Source: Effrenium voratum
Lineage: Eukaryota > Sar > Dinophyceae > Suessiales > Symbiodiniaceae
NCBI GenBank assembly: GCA_963377175.1
Contig: CAUJNA010001635.1
Coordinates: forward strand, 273,907 to 337,906
Direction of reading: 5' to 3'
DNA length: 64,000 nucleotides
Both the position numbers and the translations under genes were made by a program. The notes under the pieces are model-generated. The model searched no databases and was not told the origin of the DNA. It saw only the letters and a list, made by a program, of their open reading frames with translations. Shown here piece by piece: positions 34,502 through 43,681 of this stretch. Each line of letters begins with the position of its first letter. Position 1 is the stretch's first letter.

Positions 34502-35090
34502 TGACCTCCCTGTCCCACTGCCCGTGTCGCCTTGGCATGCCTCCTCCTCGCCGCCCGGTTCCAGGCGATTCCCCTTCCTTCTCCTGTGCCCAGGGCCCTC
34601 TCCAGCAGCGCCACCGGCACCTTCGGGGAGCTGCTCGAACTCCGACCCCCTTCACCTTCTCCATCTCTCCTTTCTTCCATGCATCCGCCACCCTGCCGCA
34701 CAGGCCCTTCTTGACGTCCGGCTTCCTCATGCTCTTGGTCGCCGCTGTAGCCGCCCTCCGGAGCAATCCCTTGTTGAACTCCTCCAGCTCCTCCACCAAC
34801 CTCAGAGCCACCTCCGTCGGGACTTCCGGGCAAAACTGCCTCATCCTCACCGGCAACAGGCCTCGGCTCGCGTGCTCGATGCAGCAGACACCCTCCTCCC
34901 AGCGGATCCTGTAGCCCAGCAGGTACAACGCTCCAAGCGGCACAATGACCTGCGTGGCTTCCTTGCAGATCAAGGTGTGACCCTCCGTCATCTGCATCAC
35001 CACCTCCCGGATCCGCAAGCTCCACCATGCGGTCCTCCCCTGTCTCACCCTTCCGCGCTTGCCTGAGCGCATGCGTGGCCCCTCCATCAA
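34326..35090 (-). CDS. Copia aspartic protease, C-terminal part, and following linker
   Basis: The frame continues after the DGGATH motif, which lies just upstream in the overlapping Gag frame. TEGHTLICKEATQVIVPLGALYLLGYRIRW is the flap and C-terminal beta part of the protease. After that comes a linker and AVDILSGQDLLEEDTFAYL, GVTGGPPCRTYS. One frameshift near 35010 separates it from the active-site frame. Confidence 0.75.
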   Translation of the reverse strand: MMEGPRMRSGKRGRVRQGRTAWWSLRIREVVMQMTEGHTLICKEATQVIVPLGALYLLGYRIRWEEGVCCIEHASRGLLPVRMRQFCPEVPTEVALRLVEELEEFNKGLLRRAATAATKSMRKPDVKKGLCGRVADAWKKGEMEKVKGVGVRAAPRRCRWRCWRGPWAQEKEGESPGTGRRGGGMPRRHGQWDREVIAVDILSGQDLLEEDTFAYLAGLAAEGSTEGVTGGPPCRTYSYCRHFDPRKRRRAVWL

Positions 35091-36129
35091 GAAGCCCCCA
35101 ACTTTGCCTCGCCGCCTTGAGCTTCTTCATCCTGAGGCTCTTCAACAGCTGCGTCGCCTCCGCCATCAGCTTGTCCTTCCCACCAGTCTCCTCGACGGCG
35201 ACCTCCTCCATTTCTTCTTCCACCACCGGTTCCGCCGCATGGCTCTTTCCTCCGGCAGCTTTCCTCACAGCCCCCTTATTTCCCGGCGGGGTTCCGGCTC
35301 TCCTCTTGGCTCCTTCGCCTCCTCCAGCCGCAGCTTGGCCTCCTCCAGGTCCACCTCCTTGGGGTCCAGGCCGCGGGCACTCCGCCTTGCGATGCTCCAG
35401 ACTCCCGCAGTTCCAGCCGACCCAGGCTGTCCCACACATAAACAAACTTGCAGTTCTTGCCAAACCCGCGTCGGTCGCGTACCATTTGCACGCCCTTGAC
35501 AAATCCACCACCCTCGGCTTCCCGGGAGTCCCACCACTACTTGATGGCTTCCAGGGTCCAGCCTCCTCCTTTCCTACACCACCCATCGCCTTCACCTTGG
35601 GAGCGGTCTCCTTGCCGCCCTTTGCCAACTCCGCCGTTTCCGACTCCGCCTGGAGGTACTCCGCGAAGCTCTCCACCGCTTCCTGAGTCGGCCTCGTGTC
35701 CAGGTTCAGCTCCGCTCTCACCGCGGACATTCGATAGCTGCTCTGCTGATCCAGCTTCGACAGAGCCGCTGCGAACTTGTCCAGGGCAGACACCAACAAC
35801 GTGGCATCCGGCAACGCCACTCCAAGCTCCAGCGCCCTTTTCCTCCAGTGCCTCCACGACCTCAGCTGCTTAGCCACCTCCGAAGCGTTCCCGCCCTTGG
35901 TGTCCAGCAGCGCGTTCAGGATCTGCTGTCTTTCAGAGGCTCCTCCTGGCTGGTACAGAATGTACAGGCGATAGATGATGTTCACCACGCTCAACTGCCT
36001 GTTGTCCACCAGCTCCTTCTTGACGCTCTCCGGGAGCGCTTTGAGGACCATGGCCACCCCTCTCTGCTCAGTGCTCCATGCAGACCGGCGGAAGCTCGCA
36101 GCCTCTGCAACGGGCTCGCCACCAACCAC
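35010..36129 (-). CDS. Copia Gag core, zinc knuckles and protease active site
   Basis: LKALPESVKKELVDNRQLSVV and YQPGGASERQQILNALL are the copia Gag core. RACKWYATDAG...CGTAW and WNCGSLEHRKAECP (35380-35510) look like a CCCH-type finger plus a CCHC knuckle. Cysteines missing in this frame appear in the neighbouring frame (GKNCKFVYVW), so two compensating indels scramble about 25 codons there. WGLLDGGATHALRQA (35046-35097) holds the aspartic protease active site DGGAT. The same frame stays open downstream to 34387, but sequence after about 35010 is out of phase with Pol. Confidence 0.88.
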
Positions 36130-36150
36130 TCCGCATAGGCCTCCTTGGCA

Positions 36151-37659
36151 CTAGCGCACACCCTCCTCCTCCCACATCGCGCTGTAGGTCGAGATGTCCT
36201 TCATGTAGTGGTCGATCGTGGCCATCCAGTCCCCGAAGGTCAGCGGGCTTCCGTCCCCCACCAACTCCGGCAGATCCGTAGCCCGTCCAGTCTCGTTGGG
36301 CATCTCCTTGACCTCCGGCCGACTCTTCGGCTTCTGCTGTAGCAGGGGCGCCACTGGCGTTGCTGGCTTCTCCTCCTCTGGTTTCCGGGTCTCGCCAACG
36401 TCCTTGGAAGTCGACCTCGACCTTGTCCACCTCGGTCTGCTTGCAGCCGGCTTCTCCTCCCTTGACGTAGACCTCGAGCGCCCCCGTGCCGGCTTGTAAC
36501 TCACCCCATCCATGACCCAACCATTTTCAGGGTTTGGCCATTCATGATCATAAGGGGGTGGATCCTGCGGCACTCTGGTACCACCCAACTTCATCTCCAG
36601 CTTTTGCCTCTTGGACCGAATTCCCGGAGGCGGTGGTGGAGGTGTTTCCGGCCTCGGTGGCTGCGGCTCCTCCTCCTGCTGCGGCGTGTGAAATTGCTGA
36701 GGCCGTTGTTCCAGCACCGTGATCTGATCGGTCAAGAGCTCCACGTGCTTCTCGGCCTGCCGCGCCCGTGATTCCCACAGCTCTGCCATCCTCCGGTTCT
36801 GCTCGGCCTCCGCCTCCACTACAATCTTCTCCAGCTCCAGTTGCTCCACCTTATGTCGCAGCTCATTCCGCTGCCGCAACGCCTCAGCCAGGTTCATGTT
36901 GACCGCACCGTACTCCTCGATCATCACCCTGCTGAGTTCCCCCTCCAGACGGTCCTCAGGCGTCGCTGGCCTCCCCTTGTCTCCGGCGCTTCCCGCGCCA
37001 TCCCAATCCTCTCCACCTCCACCTGAAGGCCCCTTGTTCCGCCAGCCCTCCTCCGGCGGACCCTCTCCTCCGATCCGCATCAGATCCCTCTTGACCGCCT
37101 GCAAGGCCACCTCCCTTTTCTCATCCGCCAACCGCTCCTCCGGCGACATGAAGGCCCTGGCCCGATTCCTCTTTGCCGCTGCTTCTCCCTCCACAGCCTT
37201 CAAAGGTGTCCTGACCGGCTCCTCCTCATCACCTGACTCCGGGACCGGTGGCAGTCCTTCCGGCCTCGCTTCACGAAGCCTCACCTCCTCCTGCACCCTC
37301 TTAGACCAAAAGGGATTTACCTCCGCTCCTGCCTTCGGGCCATCACCGGCCCTTTCCATAGAGCCCGATCTCCTGGATGCCGAAGGGCTCGACCTCGTGG
37401 TACTCCCTGGCTTGGATGCCATAGAGCTCTGCACTGAAGCGCTCCTTCGCCTAGAGGCCGTAGAGCTCGATTCCCTCTCCACCAAAGGCTCATCATCCAT
37501 GCCCGGCCTGAGGTCTCGGTGACGTCTCCCTCGTCCTTGATGAGCTCCTCGCCGATCTTGCCGTTGATGCCTCCCTGGTGGATGCACGGCCATCTGCCGA
37601 GTGAACCTCCAGGATGTCATCACCCTCCATCGGCTCACCCATCTCAGGATCTTCTCCAT
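36151..37659 (-). CDS. Copia Gag N-terminal extension
   Basis: A 502-residue frame; the meaningful part starts near DDEPLVERESSS (37500). It is Ser/Arg- and Pro-rich, followed by a long helix or coiled coil (LRQRNELRHKVEQLELEKIVVEAEAEQNRRMAELWE). A proline run and SR-type repeats come next, and it ends with GSPLTFGDWMATIDHYMKDIS, the entry to the Gag core. A frameshift near 36155 leads to the core frame. The extension is much longer than in standard copia Gag. Confidence 0.75.
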   Translation of the reverse strand: MEKILRWVSRWRVMTSWRFTRQMAVHPPGRHQRQDRRGAHQGRGRRHRDLRPGMDDEPLVERESSSTASRRRSASVQSSMASKPGSTTRSSPSASRRSGSMERAGDGPKAGAEVNPFWSKRVQEEVRLREARPEGLPPVPESGDEEEPVRTPLKAVEGEAAAKRNRARAFMSPEERLADEKREVALQAVKRDLMRIGGEGPPEEGWRNKGPSGGGGEDWDGAGSAGDKGRPATPEDRLEGELSRVMIEEYGAVNMNLAEALRQRNELRHKVEQLELEKIVVEAEAEQNRRMAELWESRARQAEKHVELLTDQITVLEQRPQQFHTPQQEEEPQPPRPETPPPPPPGIRSKRQKLEMKLGGTRVPQDPPPYDHEWPNPENGWVMDGVSYKPARGRSRSTSREEKPAASRPRWTRSRSTSKDVGETRKPEEEKPATPVAPLLQQKPKSRPEVKEMPNETGRATDLPELVGDGSPLTFGDWMATIDHYMKDISTYSAMWEEEGVR

Positions 37660-37816
37660 CGTCCGCCACCAGCTCGCCCCCGGCCAGTGCCCGGCTCTCC
37701 TCGACTTCCCTGCCAGGGCTTACCTGGCCGGACCGTCGCCGCCTCATCACCTCCATGTGCGCGAGCGGCTTGGGCTCATAACCTGCAAACCTCCGGGGCG
37801 CCTTTTCCTCCTTCAA
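37493..37816 (-). CDS. Start of copia Gag, initiating inside the LTR
   Basis: The ATG at 37816 lies inside the 5' LTR and reads MKEEKAPRRFAGYEPKPLAH across the primer-binding site. A frame running from LTR into the body with no nearer start suggests translation begins in the LTR. It shifts into the 36151-37659 frame near 37500-37520. Confidence 0.55.
   Translation of the reverse strand: MKEEKAPRRFAGYEPKPLAHMEVMRRRRSGQVSPGREVEESRALAGGELVADDGEDPEMGEPMEGDDILEVHSADGRASTREASTARSARSSSRTRETSPRPQAGHG
37772..37783 (-). other. Primer-binding site of copia element
   Basis: Directly after the 5' LTR the minus strand reads GGTTATGAGCCC. This is complementary to the anticodon stem-loop region of initiator methionine tRNA (GGGCUCAUAACC), not to a tRNA 3' end. 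Drosophila copia is known to be primed by a half-tRNA-iMet at the same place; the same mode is inferred here. Confidence 0.7.
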
Positions 37817-37883
37817 AGCATTAAAGGGTCTGCGGGAATCGGTTCATCCGCATGGTCAACACAAGAAGCGCACACCTCATGCA
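37784..37883 (-). repeat. 5' LTR of copia element
   Basis: 100 bp, TG...CA, one mismatch to the other LTR. It contains the start codon of the Gag frame (37816). Confidence 0.96.
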
Positions 37884-37888
37884 GATTT
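37884..37888. repeat. Target site duplication of the copia element, right copy (GATTT)
   Basis: It follows the CA end of the right LTR and is identical to 29774-29778. Confidence 0.95.
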
Positions 37889-38164
37889 AATTGGTTTAGA
37901 TTCTAATGGTCCTTGACAGTTTTTTTCGTGGCTGTATCTGTATGATTTTAGTGTTAAAGTTTTGGCACATTTTGGACAGGTTATTTTCTTTTCATTGCGT
38001 GCTTGAGTTTTTGAGTTGTTTTTAAGTGGCTCTACTGGTTTCGCTTCTGTTGGTGCTTCTATTGTTGGTTCTGCCTTTGGTGCTTCTTCTTCAATTGGTG
38101 GTAATTCATTTACTGGCTCGTCTGCTTCAATTGTATTAGTAATTTCAGGTTCAACTTCTGACAT
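37884..38164 (-). pseudogene. 5' half of viral zinc-finger gene split by copia insertion
   Basis: It starts at 38164 with an acidic, Pro/Glu-rich N-terminus (MSEVEPEITNTIEADEPVNE, EAPTEAKPVEP). A zinc finger follows, ITCPKCAKTLTLKSYRYSHE then KNC (C-x2-C-x11-H-x3-C). The frame breaks at the TSD and resumes at 29778. The combined protein of 194 residues would be an acidic-finger-basic virion or DNA-binding protein; no family recognised. Confidence 0.85.
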
Positions 38165-38277
38165 ATATAATATATTATATATTTGGTATATACTTTTATA
38201 TATTTTGTCTATATGGACAAAATGAGAAATATTAATATTAATAATTTGATATAAATATTAATAATTAGGTTGTTTAT

Positions 38278-39110
38278 TCAATTATCTAATTGAAAGAGAA
38301 TGCTAAAAGAAATGGGAACGCCGTGAAAATCAATTAATTCGTTTCTTGAAGTTGTTATTCTAAAGTGTAGTCTCTTAATATTTTTACCGCCTACATCAAT
38401 AAAATCTGCATATATGGGCGCCCAAGTTGTTGATTGATTTGAACTTTTTTAATTACTGAACTGCTGAAATTATTAGGTGCTGAATATTTATAATCGCTTA
38501 GTTGAGGACAATTTATGTATATATTATGAAAAGGAACTCAATTAAAGTATCCACTTAACCAAGATGACGCAGGATCATAGGCAATATAATACTTAATAAA
38601 TAATTAATAGATTTTGGTCTTAAATTGTCATATTCAAACTGTCCTCTGTTCCATTTGCCATGTACATAAGTTTCTAATTCTTCATCTGTAGGTATTTTTG
38701 ATTTTGTAATTTAGAGGGTCGTTGAGTTTCAAGTCCATGCGTCTCTCGCTCTGTCCATATACTGTTAAGAATAAGTCAGGCACAATATCATTAAATGCCG
38801 TGTTTAATTCCGTTTGTATTTTGTATGATAATTGATTGGCATAATAAATTTCACCGGATACATCAACGGCAGTGCTTCTTAATAAGACATTGGAACTATT
38901 GTACAACATAATATAGAAGCGTTCGTAAAACCCTTTCTCTGTTGTATAAAACGGAGTGCTAAATGAACACTCTGTCACGAACATTTTTGTTCTTGGTGGA
39001 ATTTCAAAGTTTTGGTCAAGTTCTATAATAAAATCGCTGGTAGAATTGCTTTCTGATAATCTGTAAGCACTATCAACATAGACTTTTTTATATGTTAATC
39101 TGTCACTCAT
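38278..39110 (-). pseudogene. Penton / minor capsid-like protein, frameshifted
   Basis: The start is taken at 39110 (MSDRLTYKK); an ATG five codons upstream is also in frame. KKVYVDSAYRLSESNSTSDF and ELDQNFEIPPRTKMFVTECS match the N-terminus of single-jelly-roll penton-type proteins of Polinton-like viruses (DSxYR, SxSDFxxEL, then a TEC/D-type strand). The frame stops near 38682 and continues through several shifts with PTDEELETYVHGKWNRGQF, INCPQLSDYKYSAPNNF and a final HGVPISFSILFQ, the expected C-terminal strand. About 275 residues in all. It would form the capsid vertices together with the major capsid protein. Confidence 0.75.
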
Positions 39111-39152
39111 AAATATAATATACAATAGAAATTATAATATAAGTATTATTAT
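39111..39152. promoter_or_regulatory. Short divergent promoter between penton and lipase genes
   Basis: Only 42 AT-rich bases separate the minus-strand penton-like start from the plus-strand lipase-region start, with ATAATATACAATAGAAATTA and ATAATATAAGTATT in it. Two promoters must overlap here. Confidence 0.4.
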
Positions 39153-39933
39153 ATGATAGGAATACAATTATTATTAGGTGCTATTGAAGGCAGGACACCT
39201 ACACAAATAATGGCAGGTGTAGCAAGTGATAAAGCATATACAGCAGGTAAGGATTTAATAGAAGATGTATTTTTTAATCATAAAAAGACATTGGAAGACA
39301 AAATAGGAAGGTTCAATAAACATTTTGATAAGCAGATAATGAAACATAAAACACGCTATGCTGAAGAAATCAATGTTCAAAATAAAAAATAAAATCGATG
39401 ATGTCAAGGGTTTAGACGCAGCCTATTCAAATGTGAATGGAAAAACAAGAATAGGCAACACATTATATATTGGCGGCACCGGTGCTAAAACGGGACTAAA
39501 TCACAAAGTCAATGATGTCATTGCAGATTTGTTTTTTATTCCTACTCATAATGTTCAATTAAGCGAAATATATAAAGACGCAATGGAAGAATTATGTAAA
39601 AATCCAGATGTGAATAGAATTGTTGGTCACAGTTTGGGCAGTTCCGTTGTTCAAGAAATCAACAACAGACACGGAAACAAATATGCTACTACTGTTTATT
39701 CATCACCTTTTGTATCGGGGATTAATCAACAGAAAAACCCGCGACACTTACGATTTAGAAATCGTGGAGACCCTATAGCAATGTTCGATGACGCGGCAAT
39801 AACTGGAGAAATAGAAAGCAATCATTTATTAGATAAACACAGTTTCAATAATTGGACAGGACAAGGTATGACTGAAATAAACCCTACTACGAACATTTCT
39901 AATGGATTCAACCCGAATGATAATTCGGGTTAA
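39153..39933 (+). CDS. Lipase-like alpha/beta hydrolase with N-terminal extension (one frameshift)
   Basis: The first 79 codons (MIGIQLLLGAIEGRTPTQIM...) are helical and begin hydrophobic, possibly a membrane anchor. They run into an A run at 39384-39392. Deleting one A there connects them to the 39358-39933 frame (KIDDVKGLDAAYSNVNGKTR). That frame holds VNRIVGHSLGSSVVQEI, the GxSxG nucleophile elbow of class 3 lipases, with NRGDPIAMFD and LLDKHSFNNW as candidate catalytic aspartate and histidine. Lipase genes are known from some Polinton-like viruses and may help entry or exit through membranes. The lipase core itself is unbroken. Confidence 0.8.
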
Positions 39934-40001
39934 ATGCTTCGCGTTTCAACCCTAATTCAACACCAGAACAATAAATAAATATATATATATATAAGTTATA
40001 T

Positions 40002-40417
40002 ATGAGTATTGATGCTGAGAAATGGGACAACGATATTGAATATGCTTATAAGAAAATGATAGAGCAAATAGTAAATATGAATGTAATTGTGGCAAAGAAG
40101 TATTGAATAAGGATAAAGAAGAGCACGAAAGCAATGATTTAAATCATTTATACTACAGAAAAGGTAATATTGAAGGACTTATGATAAGTATGTATAGTGA
40201 AATTATTAATTATGAAAATGATTATTTAAAATTACATCCTGAAAATAAAAAGAAGCATTATACAGATTATAGTAGAGTTGATTATACCGACTTTTTAAAA
40301 GAACAAGAAGAAAATAAAATTCCATTAGATGAAGATGATTTAAGCTATTTGTATAAGTATAGAGACGAATTAGAAGATTGTATAAAGCGTATAACTGAAC
40401 TAACATTATCTCAATAA
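40002..40417 (+). CDS. Small viral protein with CxCGK motif (one frameshift)
   Basis: It starts MSIDAEKWDNDIEYAYKK after an AT-rich leader. A one-base shift near 40078 leads to ECNCGKEVLNKDKEEHESND, a possible zinc-binding turn, and an acidic helical remainder (YTDYSRVDYTDFLKEQEENK...) to 40417. About 138 residues when joined. No family recognised. Confidence 0.6.
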
Positions 40418-40428
40418 TATTAATAGTA

Positions 40429-40566
40429 ATGGTTAGAAATAAAGAAAAACGAAACAAAATTCCATTAGAGAAGACACTGACAAAAGAGCCTACAAAATAC
40501 GATAAACAATATAAACAATTAGATTATGATACTTTAAAAGATATAGTTGATACAAAAAATATCTAA
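40429..40566 (+). CDS. Small basic viral protein
   Basis: A 45-residue intact frame, MVRNKEKRNKIPLEKTLTKE..., very lysine-rich. It shares the NKIPLE string with the preceding gene's C-terminal part, possibly by chance. It fits tightly between neighbours on the same strand. Confidence 0.5.
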   Translation: MVRNKEKRNKIPLEKTLTKEPTKYDKQYKQLDYDTLKDIVDTKNI

Positions 40567-40639
40567 TAAATACTATAAAAATACAACTTCAAATAATTCT
40601 ACTACAATGCTTCCACATAAGAAAAATATAAATAAAAAA

Positions 40640-40669
40640 AATAAAATCTAAGTTTATCATATATAAGTA
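40640..40669 (+). promoter_or_regulatory. Candidate late promoter box of the capsid gene
   Basis: AAATCTAAG lies about 25 bp upstream of the capsid ATG, followed by an AT stretch (TTTATCATATATAAGTA). The same ATCTAA core precedes the starts at 42650, 44508, 46623 and 46969. Confidence 0.5.
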
Positions 40670-42256
40670 ATGGATAATATAATTGCAGAAAGTGAAACTA
40701 CAATGATTAACTCGTTAAATTTTGGACTTCCGGAAACAGCACAATACATCACAGACCGACGACACGTTCATTATTTTCCATCAGGTAGCAATGTCTATAA
40801 TCCAAATGCAGGAAACAAAAATACTAGATTTCATATATCAGGAGAAGACAACACATATATTGATTTATCAAGTATTCGTTTATTTGCAAATCTTCAAAAC
40901 ACTGACGGAACACGAAGTCATTTTTTACGACCGTTAGGTAATTTGTCATCCTTCTTCAGTCGTTATAGATGCACTGTAGGCGGGCAACAAGTTCAAGATA
41001 TTATTGAATACAATAGGCACAGTGAATTGTATAATTCCTTTAAAAGTCAAGATGCCCGAGATATGGATGATTTAGAAGGCGGTGCTAATCCTCGCTGGGA
41101 TGATGACTGGCGACATACATATGCTACTGGACTGGCAGAAATGTTAGATGTCAATAAACGAACCAATCCCGCTACTGCCGACGCTACAGCAGCTACATTT
41201 CCAACAACTAGAGACCATAACAATTGGGGAGACTTAACGGCACGATATACTCGCCATTCAGTTGCAGGAATTCCCGGCGCTAATGGTTATATGAGATTAG
41301 GACATAAACCAGTATGCGGATTGTTAGAAAGCAATTATTATTTACCTCTTCGTTATGCACCACTTGAACTGGAATTTACACTCGTATCAGATGAACATAT
41401 ACCAGTCATTACACCATTTGCTAAAACCGATGACAATGTTCATATTGATGCAAATGGTTATTATTTCACAACTGGAGACACCAGCACCTCGTTTGAATTG
41501 AATAACGTAATCATTCGTGCAGAATGCATAAGCCTCGACAATACGGTCAACAATAATATAGTAAAACATTTGTTAGAGGGTCAAAGTTTGAAATTAGTAT
41601 TTGCAATGTATCACACTATGACACAATCATTCAACGCGACAGGAACTGAAATTAATATGAATATTGTAAAATCCGCTTCTAAATTAAATGGTTGCTTCAT
41701 TACATTGTATCGTGCGCCAAGAGCAGGTGTAGATGCTGATAATAATAATTACTACAGACACGATAATTATATTTACAAGAGATGGAATTATTTTTACAAT
41801 CCTATGATTAATTCTCGTATTTTTGATGGTGCTGACCCTGATGGCGCTGGTCGTGAGCGTTTCCGCGGTAAAGGCTTTCAAAATCCTGAATTAGATTTGA
41901 CTTGGCAATTACAAATTAATAATAAGAAATATCCAGAGTTTGAATGTCAATCAATGGCAGAAACCGCATATTATTTAAAACGAGCATTAAGTTATATGAA
42001 CCCTGACCAAGATGCCTTTAGTATTTCATATAAGCAGTTTAGAGAAGATAAATTTGTTATCGGCGTATCGTTCGAGAAAATGAATCAGACTCATTTTACA
42101 GGCCAGAATACGAAACAAGGAGGCTTACTCGTTTTTAAATTGAAAGGGTCAAACAAGTCATTCACAACAGATGAAGATGTGCGCGAAATATTTGTGCATA
42201 TGATTTCGGAGTCTGTTCTGGAATTACGCGAAAGTGGCTCCGTTTTGTATGATTAA
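40670..42256 (+). CDS. MCP: Major capsid protein (double jelly roll type)
   Basis: An intact 528-residue frame, about the usual length for Polinton-like virus capsid proteins. N-terminal features: DRRHVHYFPSGSNVYNP, then TRFHISGEDNTYIDLSSIRL and LRPLGNLSSFFSRYRCTVGG with QQVQDIIEYNRHSELY, the conserved first strands of these capsid proteins. The second half has YYLPLRYAPLELEFTLVSD, a short strand pair before the second jelly roll, and a C-terminal EDVREIFVHMISESVLELRE. It would assemble as trimers forming the icosahedral capsid. It is the largest unbroken viral gene and heads the plus-strand structural cluster. Confidence 0.9.
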   Translation: MDNIIAESETTMINSLNFGLPETAQYITDRRHVHYFPSGSNVYNPNAGNKNTRFHISGEDNTYIDLSSIRLFANLQNTDGTRSHFLRPLGNLSSFFSRYRCTVGGQQVQDIIEYNRHSELYNSFKSQDARDMDDLEGGANPRWDDDWRHTYATGLAEMLDVNKRTNPATADATAATFPTTRDHNNWGDLTARYTRHSVAGIPGANGYMRLGHKPVCGLLESNYYLPLRYAPLELEFTLVSDEHIPVITPFAKTDDNVHIDANGYYFTTGDTSTSFELNNVIIRAECISLDNTVNNNIVKHLLEGQSLKLVFAMYHTMTQSFNATGTEINMNIVKSASKLNGCFITLYRAPRAGVDADNNNYYRHDNYIYKRWNYFYNPMINSRIFDGADPDGAGRERFRGKGFQNPELDLTWQLQINNKKYPEFECQSMAETAYYLKRALSYMNPDQDAFSISYKQFREDKFVIGVSFEKMNQTHFTGQNTKQGGLLVFKLKGSNKSFTTDEDVREIFVHMISESVLELRESGSVLYD

Positions 42257-42281
42257 ATTTAAAACCTATGATTAATATATA

Positions 42282-42603
42282 ATGTATAAATTTCATAAAC
42301 GAAATAACTTTAAAAAAAAAAAGAGGTAAGATATTCTTACAATCCTCAAAAATTAAATATAGTCCATTTGATCTAAAAGATACAAAATATTTAGAACACC
42401 TACACGAACAAATGAAGTTAAGAAACTCACAAGAAGCATCAGTAGCATTAAGGAAAAAGATTGACGAAGGAAACAAGAGAGCAAACTATGTAAATGAGCT
42501 GGATAGAATGATGGGCGAATTATATCGTCCTAACTTACCACATGCAACAAAAGAACATTTAAATAAATGGTATGAATATACAAAAAAGTTAATATTTACT
42601 TAA
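42282..42603 (+). CDS. Small viral protein, shift in A run near N-terminus
   Basis: The ATG at 42282 reads MYKFHKRNNF and then a run of 11 A's. One base fewer connects to RGKIFLQSSKIKYSPFDLKD and the open frame ending KWYEYTKKLIFT at 42603 (about 106 residues). The part from the Met at 42412 is open regardless. Helical, charged, no domain recognised. It follows the capsid gene by 25 bp. Confidence 0.55.
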
Positions 42604-42649
42604 GATTTATTATAATAATATTAATAATCTAACTATTATTATAATAAAT

Positions 42650-43659
42650 ATGGCAACTACAGCAAGTTTAGAACTGATAAATCCATACGCAAAATTTGGC
42701 TTGAAACGACGACCCACTTATGAAGAAATCGCTAACTTAATAGGCGAAAACGATTTAATAACGGGAAAACTACCTAACCGAGACGCTACATTTTTTAAAG
42801 CAAGTCCTCAAGGTAGTTTTTTGATGGAAGCGACCATTTAGAATTATTGAAAGACCAAGAGATGAGAATATTAGACAGACAAATGAGAGAGGCAATGATG
42901 AAACAGGAAGCACATAGAAATGGACACACATATGCAGTTCACAAAATGAATGCAGAAACACCAGTCCAAGCAAACGCTGATGCAATAAATGATGAATATG
43001 ACTTTTCCACACCACAACAAACGGCAAGACAACACGAGGCAATGGTAGATACACAATTACAAGATATAGCAACTGCAACAAAGCGGAAAGCGGAAGAAGT
43101 AGGTAGAGCGATGGCATCAAATTTAAGAGAGATGGGCGGAACATTATTTCATAAAATGGTGGCAAACAGACAATCAGCACCAACAGAACCACGACAAGCG
43201 CCAGCAGGTAGAGCAGTAGCAGACGACCAGCAAACAATGCGCGTAGAAGATGTTGAACTATCACCTCAAGCAGTAGATGACAATTTTTACGCGACACCAG
43301 TTCAACAAGCAACAGGAGCATCAAGTTCAACAGCCCAACAACCACCACCATTGCCAATGACGCCATTATTTAAAACAACAATAGATAATACTATTAGTCC
43401 TGTTTACTGGAAAGAAAACCCTAATTTAACAGTAAATGATATTAAATTTCAATTTTATTTAAGAGGAATTCAAGTGCCAGAAGAATTCGAAATACAAGAA
43501 GAATTGAAACACAAAGGAAGAGGCAAGGCGAGAACATACAAACAATATTTAGTGGATATGATTTTAGACACTATTGATAATGGCGGTTGGATAGTAAATT
43601 TAAGCAAGGGTAGAATAGAAGAACTCAAGGCAAGTTTTAAAGGCAAAGGTAAGAAATAA
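42650..43659 (+). CDS. Conserved virion-associated protein next to capsid (one frameshift)
   Basis: The N-terminal 63 codons, MATTASLELINPYAKFGLKR then RPTYEEIANLIGENDLITG, resemble a protein I associate with the capsid gene neighbourhood of Polinton-like viruses. A one-base shift near 42830 connects to HLELLKDQEMRILDRQMREA. A long Ala/Gln/Thr-rich middle and a C-terminal folded part follow (VYWKENPNLTVNDIKFQFYL, RTYKQYLVDMILDTIDNGGW), with a basic tail GKGKK. About 336 residues joined. Probably a minor virion or scaffold protein, by position. An ATCTAAC box lies 25 bp upstream. Confidence 0.65.
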
Positions 43660-43681
43660 TATATAAATAATAATAATAATA

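Larger units (their letters stand above)
29779..37883 (-). mobile_element. Ty1/copia LTR retrotransposon nested in the viral element
   Basis: An 8,105-bp GC-rich element with 100-bp LTRs (TG...CA), GATTT target duplications, a primer-binding site next to the 5' LTR and a G-rich polypurine tract next to the 3' LTR. On the minus strand the order is Gag, protease, integrase, reverse transcriptase, RNase H and a C-terminal extension: integrase before reverse transcriptase is the copia order. The LTRs differ at one of 100 positions, so insertion is recent relative to the virus. The coding region nevertheless has several frameshifts. It interrupts a viral zinc-finger gene and nothing else. Confidence 0.97.

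Noticed and set aside
30234..36138. Many plus-strand Pro/Ser/Leu-rich frames across the copia element
   Set aside because: They are shadows of the GC-rich Gag-Pol frames on the minus strand, where the motifs are.
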